From the NCBI GenBank assembly GCA_029718625.1, contig CM056391.1, forward strand, positions 24,156,305 through 24,220,304: a stretch of 64,000 bases of DNA. Reading direction: 5' to 3'. Shown one piece after another: positions 36,990-49,744 of the stretch. Both the position numbers and the translations under genes were made by a program. The notes under the pieces were generated by a model, which searched no databases, was not told where the DNA came from, and saw only the letters and a list, made by a program, of their open reading frames with translations. Numbering within the stretch: position 1 is the stretch's first letter; each line of letters starts with the position of its first letter. Source of the stretch: Synaphobranchus kaupii (Eukaryota > Chordata > Actinopteri > Anguilliformes > Synaphobranchidae).

Positions 36990-39900
36990 TTTCCAGTCTT
37001 ACATTTTAGAATTGTTTTTCAAAAGCCTTCCATCCAATTTCCATCTTCTCCTTATTACAAACTCTACAAAGCCTACAGTAAACTTTCCTCAGTCCAAAGA
37101 ACTATCAGATGTCAAAGATAATTACATTTGGCCAGGCCTTTTTTTTTGAAATCGCTAAATGTGTTTACTTTTATCCATTTCGTCAGTCTTATATGGTGCC
37201 CATTTGGTCCATCTTGCCTTGCAAATAGCACAGAAATAGATTCATGTCCAATTGTGAAAGCGCAGATTGATTGAATCTTGCATTCAGGACTCAAGTGCCA
37301 TGTTCATTATCTTTTTCAATGTGGGGGCTGCCTTTTCAGTTCTTGTGATGTCTGAAGGGCCATAATTACTGCGATTTAAGGCAACATTGAAGGCGTATTG
37401 GGTATGCAGTCAGCTGAACTTTCCGTTTCTGTCTGACTGCTTTAACGTCCATTTTCACAGTGCTCAAGCGGCTCAGTAGGTAAAGGCAGCTCTTGCCGGT
37501 CTGAGAATGGGCTAACCATGGTAGTGAGTTTTAGTTTTATAAAGTGTTTAAAAATATAAATAAAAATAAACTTGATGTACTTAAGTATACTTAAAAAAAA
37601 AACCTCTTTATTTTCTAAAAGGATGTGGAAATTACAGCCTAAGTAAGTTTAACAATCCATAATTTGTTTGTTTGAATTTGACTGCACACTGTTAGGGCGC
37701 AAAAATGTGTTTGCCTGGTCTAGCTCCCGTCACAGCACAGGTAGGCCTTTGATGAATTGTTCAAAGGTTGGGAGGAATGAAGCTCAGATCAATTGCCATG
37801 AGTGCATGTTTAATTCCATTAAATGTCTGTTTTTAACCTGAACTTATCAGAAGTGAGCTATGCAGTTTGTTTTGGGAGCTGTGAGAGTGACAAACCCTGA
37901 ACATACAAAAAGCCTGAAAACACATTGTTTTACATAAAGTATGTTGGGTGCACATAAACCTGCGTTAAACACAACAACTTGTGCGTTTCCTATTGCTACT
38001 CAAATTAAATGCCTGTTCTAATAATGCAAATAGCTGGCCGTTCAATTCTCCTCAACAGAGAGACGAACACATTTACACCAGTTTGTCATGTGGGAAAATA
38101 CTAAAGCATTGAAAATGGAGGTAATTTTGAAAACTTTCATAATGTTGAACGTGGCATGAAAATACACCAATGCTAAGAATAAGAATCTGTTAGAGATTGG
38201 AATCCTATACTTACATTACTGCAGACCTATTTTTAGAAAATAGGTTGCTCTCGTGTTGCTATTGTAATAATTAATTCAATGGCAACTGACACATCTCACG
38301 ACTCTTTTTAGTGGCCTGCTATCCTGGCATTCTTTGAAAACTATTATATTTTCTTCTCCTCGCTCTTCATTATGTCAACACTAGACTTTTCCAAATTGCA
38401 TACTTTAGCATTAGCACTAAGACATGTGTCTGTCTTTAATTTCCATAGTGTGACTTAATTCTGTTTAATGCTGGTCTTTTGCATCAGTATTTGTTAAGGC
38501 ATAATTGTCTAAGAAACTTCCAGTTTCATAGCTGTTTGGATGATCAGGGTCTAATGTACATTTTTCATATATTATATATTAAATATTTTGAATTTTTCTT
38601 TCAAAATACTTTGTTTTTTCACATTTCATATTCTACTCAATATTACTGTACATTTTTCAAGGGGGTTTTTCAAGTTCTGTGTATCTACAGTGGTATTGAG
38701 ATTCACATTTACATCAAAATATTGGCTTATATATCCTCCGCTTATTCTGTCTTTGATGTGGGGAGCATCCAGTCATTTTATGAATTGCTTACAAACACAG
38801 AGCACCAAAGGTTTCTTTTAAGCCATTGAACCCCGCTACTTTGCCTTTAAGAGGTAACAAAAGGGGTTTAGGCATACTGTACAAAGGATCGAGATAATAG
38901 CTGAGCGATAGCACGAGTGTTACATTTTCCTGCCCTGCGGTCAGGCAAAATCATTAAACCAGAGGGCCAGGGAAAGATTCCTGCCTACGGCATGATCAGA
39001 TATGATCCATTAGAAACAGCAACAGCTAGGCAGGACCCAAGAAGCAGAGAAAGTAGAAAGCAGTGAACCATGGCTAATTGGGTTTTGAGTGAAGGAGTTG
39101 CTCGGGCCAGTGACCCAGCACAGCGCAGTCGCCAATGGCATGCAGGCAGTTAAGCTTTCCTTCCCACATTTCCCTCTTCTAATGCAGCAACAAGAAACTA
39201 TTATGATTTAAAAATCCATGAAAAGTGACTTTTTGTCACAATAAAAATGTTGGATTCATGTATTGTTGACATAATCTTGTGCTGGAAAAAGAAAATATTT
39301 CAGGTAATGTTCATAGCACACCTTTGCATTGTATAAGCATTTTTATATGCCATGATTGGTAACATTTATCGTTGTGGCATTTTATTAACCAGTGATAATG
39401 ATGAGAATCAATCAAAATTTGCATTACCCAAATATATTACAGATCACTCAAAAGATGTATAAATAATTATGCTTTTCCAAATATTGCATGAAAGAAGCTA
39501 CAATTTATGTAAGTTTTAAGCTTGGGGGTTCTTATATCAACACTAGAAATGTACATACACACAATCACACAATCGCAATACAGTCTTATGCCTGTGGTCC
39601 AATAGTCAGCAATGTATGCATGACCGCACCACACAGTCACATCACAGTACATAATACCTTGTGCATGTTCTTCACCGTGGTGATAATCATAGTGAGGTAA
39701 TTACGTTTGCGCATACACATTTAATTTCAGTGTATTGTGACATGCGTGAGGAATGCAATTACATACAGTATCACAGATCACCGGGAAAGCACAGACTATC
39801 AGGCTACGGCTGACAAGCATTCCCTTCTTTCAAAACATATTAAAAATCTGAATATTGAAGCCATATCTGAATGCAATCTATAGTAATCTCAGGGATGCTA

Positions 39901-40127
39901 AGATAGCACATAGCCATTTGATACGGCTCTCTAGAAGGCATAATAGTATGTGAAATCTATTGCTGTGTGCGTCATGGGGCTTTCATCTACAAGAAAAGAA
40001 ATGATTAGTGCGTGCATTTTCTTCTCCGCTGATTTGATTTCACTCCACAATGTCATGGTCTATACAGAGACAAAGGGTCAGCTTATTGACTGTAAAAAGT
40101 AAGCCTAGGCATATCTGAGTTACAGGT
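36990..40127. other. No gene recognised
   Basis: Mostly AT-rich unique sequence. A phrase at about 37465-37495 (GCGGCTCAGTAGGTAAAGG) resembles the A-box end of a tRNA-derived SINE but has no B-box nearby. The block 38870-39130 is less AT-rich and non-repetitive. Confidence 0.4.
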
Positions 40128-40640
40128 AAATGCAAAAGTATTGGGACAGTGACACAGTTTTTGTTGTCTTGGCTATGCACTCCAGCACATTGGATTTGAA
40201 ATAAAACAGTGAACATGAAAGCTAAAGTTCAGACTGTCAGCTTTAATTTGAGGGAATTTGCATCCATATCAGGTAATCTGGGTAGGATTCGGAATTACAT
40301 AATTCTATTACTTTTTATACATAGTCTCCCCCATTTGGATGGGGGGGGGGGGACCTATGGATGTAAATACCTTCAAATTAAAGCCGACAGTCTACACTTT
40401 AACCTCATGTTCATTATTTTATTTCAAATCCAATGTGCTGGAGTACATAGCCAAAACAGCAAAAATGGTGAGGTTAAAGGCTAGACTGTCATCTTTCATT
40501 TAAAGGTATTTACATCCATAGTCTCCCCATTCAAATGGGGGAGAATATGTATAGAAAGGGCTGTAATTCCTACACAGATCACCCGATATGGATGCAAATG
40601 CCCTCAAATTAAAGCTGACAGTCTGGTCTGCACTTTAACT
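40128..40640. repeat. Alternating-arm foldback repeat (Tc1/mariner-type MITE cluster)
   Basis: The same roughly 100-bp arm occurs four times in the order forward, inverted, forward, inverted. Markers are GGCTATGCACTCCAGCACAT (forward, about 40170), its inverse ATGTGCTGGAGTACATAGCC (about 40433), and AAATTAAAGCTGACAGTCTG-type phrases in the arms. The two loops contain a G-rich palindrome (around 40330 and 40525). I recognise the arm as a common fish MITE sequence; its superfamily is inferred. Confidence 0.65.
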
Positions 40641-40721
40641 AAACTATCGCATACACCAATGAAAGGAGAGAGTAACGCACCCATACTGAATGTACAATTG
40701 TTTTAATAATAAGAGAACATT

Positions 40722-41042
40722 GGGCTCTATTTTCTGGCAAGCGCATGGCGTGCGGCGAGCTGTCATAGTCAATGGCGTAGCGTATGGCGCACTGGGCGTG
40801 GCTACTGTATTTTGCTGTGGTGCGATTCGCAGTGTACTCTTATCCCAAAATTGCATTCCGTTGTAGTAGAATTGAACTGGGCTGCTCCCTCTTGACAGAC
40901 ACACCCCCCCAACAGCAGCTTCCCTCCCACTTCAGCGCACGGCGAGTCACCAAATGACCAAACGGGCTCAGACGCGTGCAAATCCATGACAAAATTGTAA
41001 CCTCGCCAGTGATGGCTCACCACCGGCCGGAAAATAGAGCCC
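40722..41042. mobile_element. PIF/Harbinger-type MITE
   Basis: Terminal inverted repeats GGGCTCTATTTTC (left) and GGGCTCTATTTTCCGGCCGG (right, reverse complemented) bound a GC-richer non-coding core. GGGCTCTATTTT ends are characteristic of fish Harbinger elements. A clean TWA target duplication was not visible. Confidence 0.7.
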
Positions 41043-41660
41043 CCAAATTGGCAGTTTCACTGCTCGATCTGGACTGACACACCTCCACCAGCGACTCGCC
41101 TCACGCATTTCGGCTTACCGCCTTCGTCAGCCGAAACGCGTCCGTGCCCAAATAAAACAAAAGACTGAGTTGCTGTCCTTCTCTCTTTTGACCTTATACT
41201 CTACTAAGGATTCAGCACCGGCAAAACGGTTGTTAGACAAAGTTTTTATTATTTCTCATATTGCGTGCTTTCCAAGCATTTCACCTGGGGTTAAAAGTGA
41301 TAACATTAAGCGCTTTGTCTTACTGTCTTTAAGCCTCGGCCTTTCTCCTGTTCCAGGAACTGCCATTAAAATCCCACGGTGTGGGCAAAGACCAGCACAA
41401 AGCATCCATGACAAAGAATGAGAAAAAAAAACGGTCTTTTTTTATACTTTCAAAACAAAGACAAACAACACCATGTGTCTAGATGAGCCGAGAGACCTGT
41501 TCTTCATTTATAATTCATAAAGTTTTGCAGACATTTACAATGCTCAGGGGGCGTACGTGGGCTGCAAAGGATATCAACTCGATGTTATCAGAGTGAGGAC
41601 AGTGCAGCACACAGATGAATCCCTCTACGTGTTTCATAAGAAAGGTGGGGAAAACATTTA

Positions 41661-41807
41661 GGGCCTGATTTACTAAGACCTCTAAAACTAATAACACAGC
41701 CAATGATTGGGGCAAAATAAATGCCATGACCAATCATTAGCCATGTTATTGGTTTTGTGCGCGCCAAAAGGTTTTTCACGTGCAAAAGGTCTTAGTAAAT
41801 CAGGCCC
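41661..41807. mobile_element. PIF/Harbinger MITE with TTA target duplication
   Basis: Ends GGGCCTGATTTACTAAGACC and GGGCCTGATTTACTAAGACC (right end reverse complemented) are perfect inverted repeats of about 20 bp. TTA flanks both sides (41658-41660 and 41808-41810), the TWA target site of PIF/Harbinger. The core contains an inverted CCAATGATTGG / CCAATCATTAG pair. The near-perfect ends suggest a fairly young insertion. Confidence 0.85.
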
Positions 41808-41810
41808 TTA

Positions 41811-43080
41811 GTGCCCTCAGATGGTCTGCAGTGTGGTTATGGAGTCATGCATGCATGCAGGGTTTCACTCAGTAGGTTATTGTACTTAACCTAATGTAGC
41901 CAGTTGGGATGACTGAAATGTGCCTGAAGTCTGCTTCGACCAACAGCGCAAGTCCTCCTGCACAATGGCTGTGCAGCTCTGCTGGTGGACTGCCCAGTGA
42001 AAGGAAGTGCCTGGCTGCACATGCTTCACATGATATGCTCTAGTTTGCACTCTCCAGAATTTATGTTTTAGTAGTTTTGCGGCCATATCACACATCATTT
42101 GGTTTTACAAATCAGAAAAGGATTGAGATTTTAAAAAAAAGTTATAATACATAAATGAACAAACATAAATCTTAAATAGATTATACAGATGCACAATAAA
42201 TACAGTGCTGACATTACAAGATCAATTGCATGTTCATTTTTTTATGCCACATACCACACTATCAGGACTCCTGAAACACCACCATGGCTTTGCACAGCGA
42301 ACAGCCTTTATAGGGGTTTCTAATACAGTATAAAGTGTTAAAAATGGGGATACGTTAGAATGTAGGAGAGCAACACTGCATGAGAAAATGTGTTTGTTAA
42401 TTGATAATTGCAGTTTATTGAGACTTTATCATTTAACTGAATATATTTTGAAAACAATATTATTGTGTGTACGTATAATATTGTAAGTATTTTATTTATT
42501 TTACTGTTTATTTGTATTGTCACAATATTTTCTTTCTCTTGATCTACTGGTCCATGTTCTTAGCCTGAAGGGCTTTGTTATGATGCTGTACCTGGCTGCC
42601 AACCGCACAGTTGTAGCCAATGGGGAACAGCACAGATTAAGTTATCACCGAAAATGTGTCTATGCTGTCAAAGGGCCTGCCAGCTCCTCTTCTAAATCAA
42701 AGAGCATCCACACATGACTTCCACCCTCTCCTCTCAGTGGAAACACTCCCTTCCCATTGATTAATAAAATATCAAAAAGTTCAGCATTCAATTATCTCCT
42801 ATGATAATAGATTATGGTGACATTTTATATATGAATGCCCCTGGATCACATGTCTGCACATTAGACCCATTATACCATGCTGCTTTATGATTTGTTTTTA
42901 ATAGTACATTTGTATGTAGTATACAATTTAGTCCATAAGAAGACCGCTCTATTGGGGCCTGTTTGTTTATAAAGCCATGTTGGGTCAGCTGCTAACCTTA
43001 TTGAACATTTTACATGTCCAATCAGTGGGTAGTCACTACGAGCTCTGATCAAAAAACCACAATTTGGGAAACATGGTTTT
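41811..43080. other. No gene recognised
   Basis: Short open frames only. A frame at 42517-42717 has no recognisable domain. Confidence 0.4.
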
Positions 43081-43083
43081 AGT

Positions 43084-44215
43084 GTTACGACCCCGGAAGA
43101 GAACTGGACCCAAATGCACGACTCGTAGACAGGAATGCCAAAACTCAATATTTATTGTATGATCAGGGAAGTCCTGAGCATGGGGAGAAAGGCAAAAGCA
43201 GTTAAAGTTCCAAGCCGGAACTGGACTCAACCGGCAGGGCAGTATTGCTCCAAGCCGGAGCTGGACTTTACAGGCAAGCCGGTATTGTTCCAAGCCGGAA
43301 CTGGACTTTATACACAAGACAGACTGACGGACAGAGTGGGAGCGCTAAGCATCCAATAAATAAGCTTCGAACTAATACTCCTGAAGCATAGGGAGAACAT
43401 TTAATACAGACAGTCCAGGTATGAAGATGCGGGAGCAGTGGGAGCAGGGAAAGCCAGGGGTGATGGTGGAGACAGGTAACCGGGTTGGTTGGAGCAGGGG
43501 ATGAGCGGGAACGGGAGCGGTAGAGCAGGACAGTGGAGCAGAGTCCAGGCAGGACGCAGGCGTGGCAGCAGGGCAGCGGCAGTAGCAGCACGGCAACAGC
43601 AGGGCGGCAGCAGCGACAGCAGAGGCAGGAGCGACAGCACATCAACAGCACCGCAACACTGGCTGTAAGCGGGCACCGCCGCAGGGTGGAATAGCAGAAG
43701 CCCAAGCTGCATGCACACACGTCAGGTGGAAGGCAGGGATACCGCAACACAGGCAGGGATTTACTGACAACTGCAGGCTGGCAGACTTTAAGCAGATAGA
43801 GTTAGTTAGCGAGACGAAACAATGAACAGCGGGTAATGCTGTTCCAGACTGATCAGACTTAGATTAGACAGAATAGCAGGACGAGTAAACACGACACAGA
43901 ACTAAACTGTTTCAAGAAGCAACTAGACAGGGAACCAGACAGGACCAGAGGTTTCAGACAAAGAGCATTAACGAACTGGCACAGGACAGAAAACACCAGG
44001 TGACTAAATGCAAACATTAATTGGAATCAATTAGGAACCGCATGCGAATGTATGCGAGAGTGATTGAACAGAGCGGAAAACAGAGTGATACAAACGGGAA
44101 AACACGCCCAACCTGCAGCACGGGGGGAAACACGGACAATGGAGAGACAAACACGAAACAGGGGGAGAGGGAAAACACAGAGAAACAATAGGATGGGAGT
44201 GGAATGTTACATTTA
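43084..44215. repeat. Dispersed repeat, copy 1 (CTGGACCCAAATGCACGACT family)
   Basis: It opens with AACTGGACCCAAATGCACGA, shared with 49757, runs through purine-rich GCAGG/AGCAG low-complexity sequence, and ends in GAGAGACAAACACGAAACAG-type purine-rich sequence. A local 40-base unit beginning CCAAGCCGGAACTGGACT is repeated three times (43211-43310). Long frames on the minus strand (43268-43750) reflect the biased composition. Confidence 0.55.
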
Positions 44216-44384
44216 GCTTTTATAGAAATTGTTTTTAAGATCAAATTGAATAGTTGATCGCAACACAGTGTACATGTTATAAATATAAAACATAAGGGCA
44301 CTGAGGAATGTACCTGCAGTTATTGTGTGCTTTGATGTTTTTTTTTTGGTCTTTTTATGATGTATTACGTGTGAAACATTTTGA

Positions 44385-44510
44385 AAAGCTGCGTTCTTGG
44401 CTAGGGCTCACTTGCAAAAGAGATTTCAATTTCTGGGTGTGACTACCCTTGTTAAATAAAGGAATAATAAAATAAAATAAAATAAATAAATAAAAAGAAA
44501 ATAGCGCAAG
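44385..44510 (+). repeat. LINE-type 3' tail with (TAAA)n
   Basis: The sequence TTGCAAAAGAGATTTCAATT followed by GTTAAATAAAGG and an AATAA-rich tail resembles the 3' ends of fish non-LTR retrotransposons. No coding part is attached. Confidence 0.45.
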
Positions 44511-44554
44511 AGATACACTGTTTGAGTGTGCAATATTCACAGATTTCCATCCAT

Positions 44555-47520
44555 CCATTTTCTAACTGCTTAATCCACGTCAGGATCACGTTGGCAACAG
44601 GGCAAACAGAGTAGCCCAGACATTCGTCTCCCCAGCGACTTTCTCCAACTCACCCCGGGGGAATCCCCAGGTGACCCCAGGCCAGCTGTGAGATATAATC
44701 CCTCCAGCGTATCCTGGGTCTGCCCTGGGGTCTCCTCCCGATGGACATGCCTGGTACACCTCTCATAGGGAGGTGCCCAGGGGACATACTTACCAGATGA
44801 CCGAACCACCTCAACTGGCTCCTCTGAATGCGGAGGAGCAGCGGCTCTACTCCAAGGTCCTCCTGGATGGCTGAGCTCCTCACCCTATCAAGGAGATTAA
44901 GCCCCACCACCCTACGGAGAAAGCCCATTTCGGCCACTTGTATTCACAATCTCGTTCTTTCTGTCACTACCCACAGCTCGTGACCATATAGGTGAGAGCA
45001 GGAAGCAAGATTGACTGGTAAACAGTTTTGCCAGACTGGGGGATTTTCCCCTAAATGTAGGGGATTAAAAAAATTCATGGGGGAATTTTTAAAGAAAAAA
45101 TGTATGGGAGTCAATGATAGATGGGGGGTTTTAAAATGAGGTATGGGGGGAAATTGTGAGAAAATTGTATGGGACTCAATTGAAGAAGGGGGAATTTATT
45201 GGGGGGGAAATTAATTAAGGCATCTGGCAACACTGCTGGTAAATTGAGAGCTTTGCCTTTTGCTCAGCTCCTTCTTCACCACCACCATCCAATACAACGC
45301 CTGCATTACTGCAGCCGCTGTATCTGAATGGCGATCAATCTCCTGATCCCTTTAACCCTCACTCGTGAATGAGACTTAAACTCCTCCACTTGGGCCAGTT
45401 TTCCCCCGCTCACCTGAAGAGGACAAGCCACCTTTTCCCAGGAGAGGACCATGGCCACAGACATGGAGGTGATGGGTGATCCTCATCCCAACTGTGTCAC
45501 ACTCGACTGCAAACCATTCTACTGTGCCTCGGAGGTCACAGTGCAATTAGGCGAAAAGGACAACGCCATCCGCAAACAGCAGAGATGCCACTCTTACGTC
45601 CCCAAACCAGACCCACTCCAGACCCTGGCTGTGCCTTGATATCCTGTCCATGAAAACCGCAAACAGGAGCGCAGACAAGGCGTATGCTTGTCGGAGTCCG
45701 ACACCCTCTCTCAGTGTACACATGGCTTGCAATAGCGGCCGCTGTACCCCATACTCTCGAAGCACCTCCTACGAGATACCTCGGGAAACATGGTCGTACG
45801 CATCCAAATCTACAAAGCAAACCGGATTAGCAAACTCCCATGTCCCCTCGAATATCCGCAAGAGGGTAAAAAGCTGGTTCCACGCCCCGCACAAAACCTG
45901 TACTGTTCCTCCTGAATATGAGGTTCAACTATTAGTCAGAGCCTCCTTTCCAGCACCTTAGCATAGGCTTTCCCAGGGAAGCTGAGAAGTGTGATTCCCC
46001 GATAATTTGTCCCCTTTCTTAAAAATGGGAAATGGGAACCACCCCTGTCTGCCACTCCAAAGGCAGTGTTCCCAACCTCCATGCGACATTAAAGGTCTGT
46101 ATCAGCCACAACATCCTAACAACATCCAGAGCCATCAACATTTCAGGGTGGATCAAGTCCACCCCCAGTGCTCTGCCACTGAGGAGCTCTCCAACCACCC
46201 CAGTGACTTCTGCCACAGTGATGGGTTCTGATCCCCTTGGAATTCCTCAAAATGCTCCTTCCACCGTCTGACAATATCCTCCATCTAGGTCAGTTTCACC
46301 GCTCTTGCTAAGACCAGCCTGAACGATGACCTGCTTTCTCCTCCTGAGGTGCCGAAAGGTTGTCCTGAACCGCTTTGGGGCCAACCGAAGGTCTACAACT
46401 GCAGCAGTTGCAGCATTTTTTTCCTGCCAATACCTGTCAACTGGAGCAGAAAGTCCTCTACACTAACCAAGTCCGAAAAGCATCCTTCTTCAGCGTGACA
46501 GCCTCCCTCACTAATGGGTTCTTAGGTTGCCACCAGGACAGGCTCTGACTAGCTTCTAACGATAGCCTCTAGCAGCCGTTTCCACAATAGAGGTTTTGAA
46601 CATGATCCATTCAGACTCCATGTCCCCAACCTCCTCCTAGACACAGGTGAAGCTTGGAGGTGAGAGTTCAAATCGTTCCGGACAGGTTCCTCCACCAGGT
46701 GTTCCCAGCAAACCCTCACAACACATTTGGGCCTACAAGGTCTGTCCGGCAGCTCCCCCCGCCATCTGATCCAACTCACCACCAGATGGTAATCAGTTGA
46801 CAGATCAGCTCCTCTCTTCACCTGAGTGTCCAGAACATATGACCTCAGATCTGATGACACAACTACAAAGTCAAACACCGACCTTTAGCCCAAGGTGCTC
46901 TGGAAGGATGTAGACTTATGACCATCCTTGTGTTCGAACATGTTGTTTGTTGTGGACAAACCATAACTAGCACAGAAGTCCAATCAACTCGGGTTGAGAT
47001 CGTAGAGGCCGTTCCTCTCAATCACACCCCTCCAAGTTTCACAGCCAATGTGAGCGTTGAATTCCCTCAGTAGGACTATGGAGTCAGTTAGTGGGTCCCT
47101 TTCCAGCACCCCTCCCACCTTGACCAAGAAGGCCAAATACTCTGAACTGCTGTAAGGCGCATATGCACAAGCAAGAGTTTTTCTCTCCGCCACCCGTAGG
47201 CGCATTGAGGCGGACCCTGTCATTCTGTGGACCATCAGCTTGTGAGTATCCCCACTCCTGCCCGGTGCCTCTCACCCTGAGCAACTCCTGAGGAGAGAGA
47301 CCACGCTCCATCAAGGATTTTAGTTCAGGAGCCGAGAAGGTGAGCCGTGTAAGTGAGCCCAACTATATCTAGTTGGTACCTCTCAGCCTCACGCACATCT
47401 CTGGCTCGTTCCCCACCAGTGAGGTGATGTTCCACATACCAAGAGTCAGTTTTGCCACCAGAAAAAACAATGCCCGGGACCACTTGCCCAGCTGGCATTG
47501 CACCCGACCTCTATCTCGGA
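44555..47520 (-). pseudogene. Decayed non-LTR retrotransposon (RTE-type LINE)
   Basis: Reading on the minus strand, endonuclease pieces come first ([20 protein letters not shown] and [18 protein letters not shown] at about 47235-46990, then FVVVSSDLRSYVLDTQVKRG around 46860). Reverse transcriptase follows (VGLRQAYALSALLFAVFMDR at about 45690, FADGVVLFA at 45570, where the catalytic YADD-type motif is mutated). The C-terminus reads SQLRWFGHLVSMSPG and GRPRIRWRDYISQLAW at 44600-44850. Multiple stops, frameshifts and a nested MITE make it dead. The APE-type endonuclease and sequence style suit RTE-like fish LINEs (Expander/Rex3 group); the exact family is uncertain. Confidence 0.85.
45023..45235. 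mobile_element. hAT-type MITE nested in the LINE, perfect 8-bp target duplication
   Basis: Ends CAGTTTTGCCAGACT and CAGTGTTGCCAGATG (right end reverse complemented) are flanked by identical CTGGTAAA at 45015-45022 and 45236-45243. An 8-bp duplication and CAG-type ends define hAT elements. It interrupts the RTE-type LINE between its reverse transcriptase and C-terminal parts and is related to the copy at 13593. Confidence 0.9.
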
Positions 47521-47815
47521 CCTTGCAGGCGGTGGGCCCACCGAATTATAAAGTTACCTAGAAGCAACAAGCTGGATCTCTCCCATTCATTCTGTTGATG
47601 CCAGCCTCCCCGACAAATTTGCCCAAATCCCCACCATTTCCGCTGTTCTAATCTGTATCAAGGAGTGCCAGTTTGTACCATTTACTTTGAATTGTGGGTA
47701 GCACTAGCCCCTGCAGCCAACCAAGGCTCACTTGCTTCACTCACGGTGTCCGTCGTGTTCTAAAAATCGCAGTGCCCAGCTGTATGAGAATGTTAATTCA
47801 GAGTAGATGGTAGTA

Positions 47816-47974
47816 CTACGAAGCAGGGTTACTTAGTTAGCTGGATAACTGCACTGAGTAAAACCCGGAACCATCCCAAATCTGGAACACAAACTGAAGT
47901 TCCTGGTTTTAGTCAGCCAGGTTTGTGTCAGAACATGTAAGTTATCCAGCCAACTAAGTAATCCTGCTTCATAG
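47816..47974. mobile_element. 159-bp MITE, TA-flanked
   Basis: Terminal inverted repeats of about 36 bp: left starts CTACGAAGCAGGGTTACTTA, right reverse complement starts CTATGAAGCAGGATTACTTA. TA lies at both borders (47814-47815 and 47975-47976). There is no coding content. TA duplication fits Tc1/mariner-like or related elements. Confidence 0.75.
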
Positions 47975-47979
47975 TATAC

Positions 47980-49740
47980 CCCCCAGGACCTAGGTATCTT
48001 ATTGAACATCAAGTCTCAGTTGTACCACTCAAGTCAAGTCTTACCTTCTAAAGATGCAAATGTTTCTGAAAATACTTTTCCTCCTCTGGCTGACTGGAGC
48101 CAAGACTGTTGTGTTTTAAGTGCTTCCTGGGATCCGTATGCGTGAGGTGCTGCACATCACTATAGAATACATGGTCCTCATTATCTCAAATTAAATCTAC
48201 TATTATAATCGCATTTAGGAGACTAACATTGTTAAAAAGTACGCTAATTACAACGTGACAGCGTTTCGGATTTCGCTGGCAATCTATGGGCGTAGACAGG
48301 GTGATGCACCATTGCATGTCGGCCCCTGGAGCTTTTCTGGTGCTACTAAAAAACCTGACTGCAGGGACACGCCCACCTAGTTTCCCCCTTGAGTGGGCCC
48401 ATACAGTGTTCCCACGTAATTATTTTTGGGCTAAGCCCAGCTGAAAATCTTCACGGATATTATGTTCTGTCCTCTTTGTATTTCTACCTCTCGTATCACA
48501 GCAGTACAAAAATAGAAAGAGCACATAATGGCATTGGGATGGCATTACGATCGTAGCTAAAAGAGTAGAGACTGTTCCAGTTAACACTGGCAAAAAGGTA
48601 TAAATAATGAATAAGTAAATACGTCACCACCTTCCTCTGAGCTTAAATTTTAAATACACATAAATACTACCCCTGATACTAGACTGAACATAGCCTACAC
48701 ACATGTACAGATGTACGCACACGTACGCACACACAAACCAACATCAAGACCAACATCAACAGTTAAAAAAATGTTCAGGTGTCAAAGTGTCAGGAAGGTC
48801 ACAGCCCTGTACAATTCTTGCACTGCACCATCCATTTGCCCCATTTTATACTGAGGCTCCTTGTCTTCTTTTGACCCTATGTTATTCTGCAGTCTCTGTG
48901 TGTTCTGTGGGCCTGTAAGGGCATTATAGTAGTACTCTTCCATCGACCTCACTGTAAGGCTGCTCGTGGCATCTGCGCTTTGATGCGCTTTAACTGTTGA
49001 CTGAAGACGAGAGCAGCTGCTTAAATCACATCCACTTTAATAACCAGGCGGATGGAATGAATCACATTATCTTGATATGACCAGAGGGACATGTTTTTTT
49101 TATTTTTTACAAAGTCCACCACTACACAATTATGTCAGTGTAGGACAGCCTCAATGTGTTTTCTCCCATGGGGGGGGGGGGCAGGGGGATTAATGTAGCA
49201 TATTAAATTATGAGCTTGCAAGGGCTGGAGCTGAAACATGGTGGAGGAGGAGGGAAGATGCAGAAATCCATCATTGGTGTCACTTAGTGTCATTTCGCAC
49301 CATGAGAAACACTGACTTTAGAAAAGAGTTAACATCATATCTGCTATATGTTGTTAAATGTGATTCCCAATAGTCTTTGCATTTATATGTACTGCCATTT
49401 TTCATATGAATATTATGAATGTATTAATATGGGCATGCTACAGTGCAACCATATTCATTTGAACAATATTTCCTTTAAAATTATTCAAAATATTCCAAAA
49501 AACTGCTGGTATATTAGATATGTCAATATACAGTAATTGCTTACAATAAATTTAAAATCCTCAACGGATATTATGCTAATTTTTTTAGTTCATGAGTTAA
49601 GTTTCAGTTAATTTCTTGAATTGACTGAATTGAAACACTAAAATAGCTACTGTTAGCTTTGGCTGAGTTGGCTCTAAAATGCTGTAAGTTTTTAAATATT
49701 GTACCTAAAAGTAGCAAACTTGCGAATGACAAGTGTAATG
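47980..49740. other. No gene recognised; contains a locally duplicated segment
   Basis: The part 48866-48935 is repeated at 51062-51130 (see the separate entry). A G-run at about 49170 and AT-rich DNA follow. No coding signature. Confidence 0.4.
48866..48935 (+). repeat. Direct repeat, first copy of pair with 51062-51130
   Basis: Both copies share TTCTGTGGGCCTGT and AGGGCATTATAGTAG, preceded by similar GACCCT-TGTTA-TGCAG sequence. Short blocks further on (GAGCAGCTGCTT) also recur, indicating a decayed local duplication or two copies of one repeat about 2.2 kb apart. Confidence 0.6.
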
Positions 49741-49744
49741 TTAA

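Noticed and set aside
20937..40640. CRISPR-like repeat arrays
   Set aside because: All repeats are inverted or transposon-derived in a vertebrate genome; there are no regularly spaced short direct repeats.
43268..43750. 160-residue Cys/Leu/Pro-rich minus-strand frame
   Set aside because: It is produced by GCAGG/GCAGC low-complexity sequence inside a dispersed repeat.
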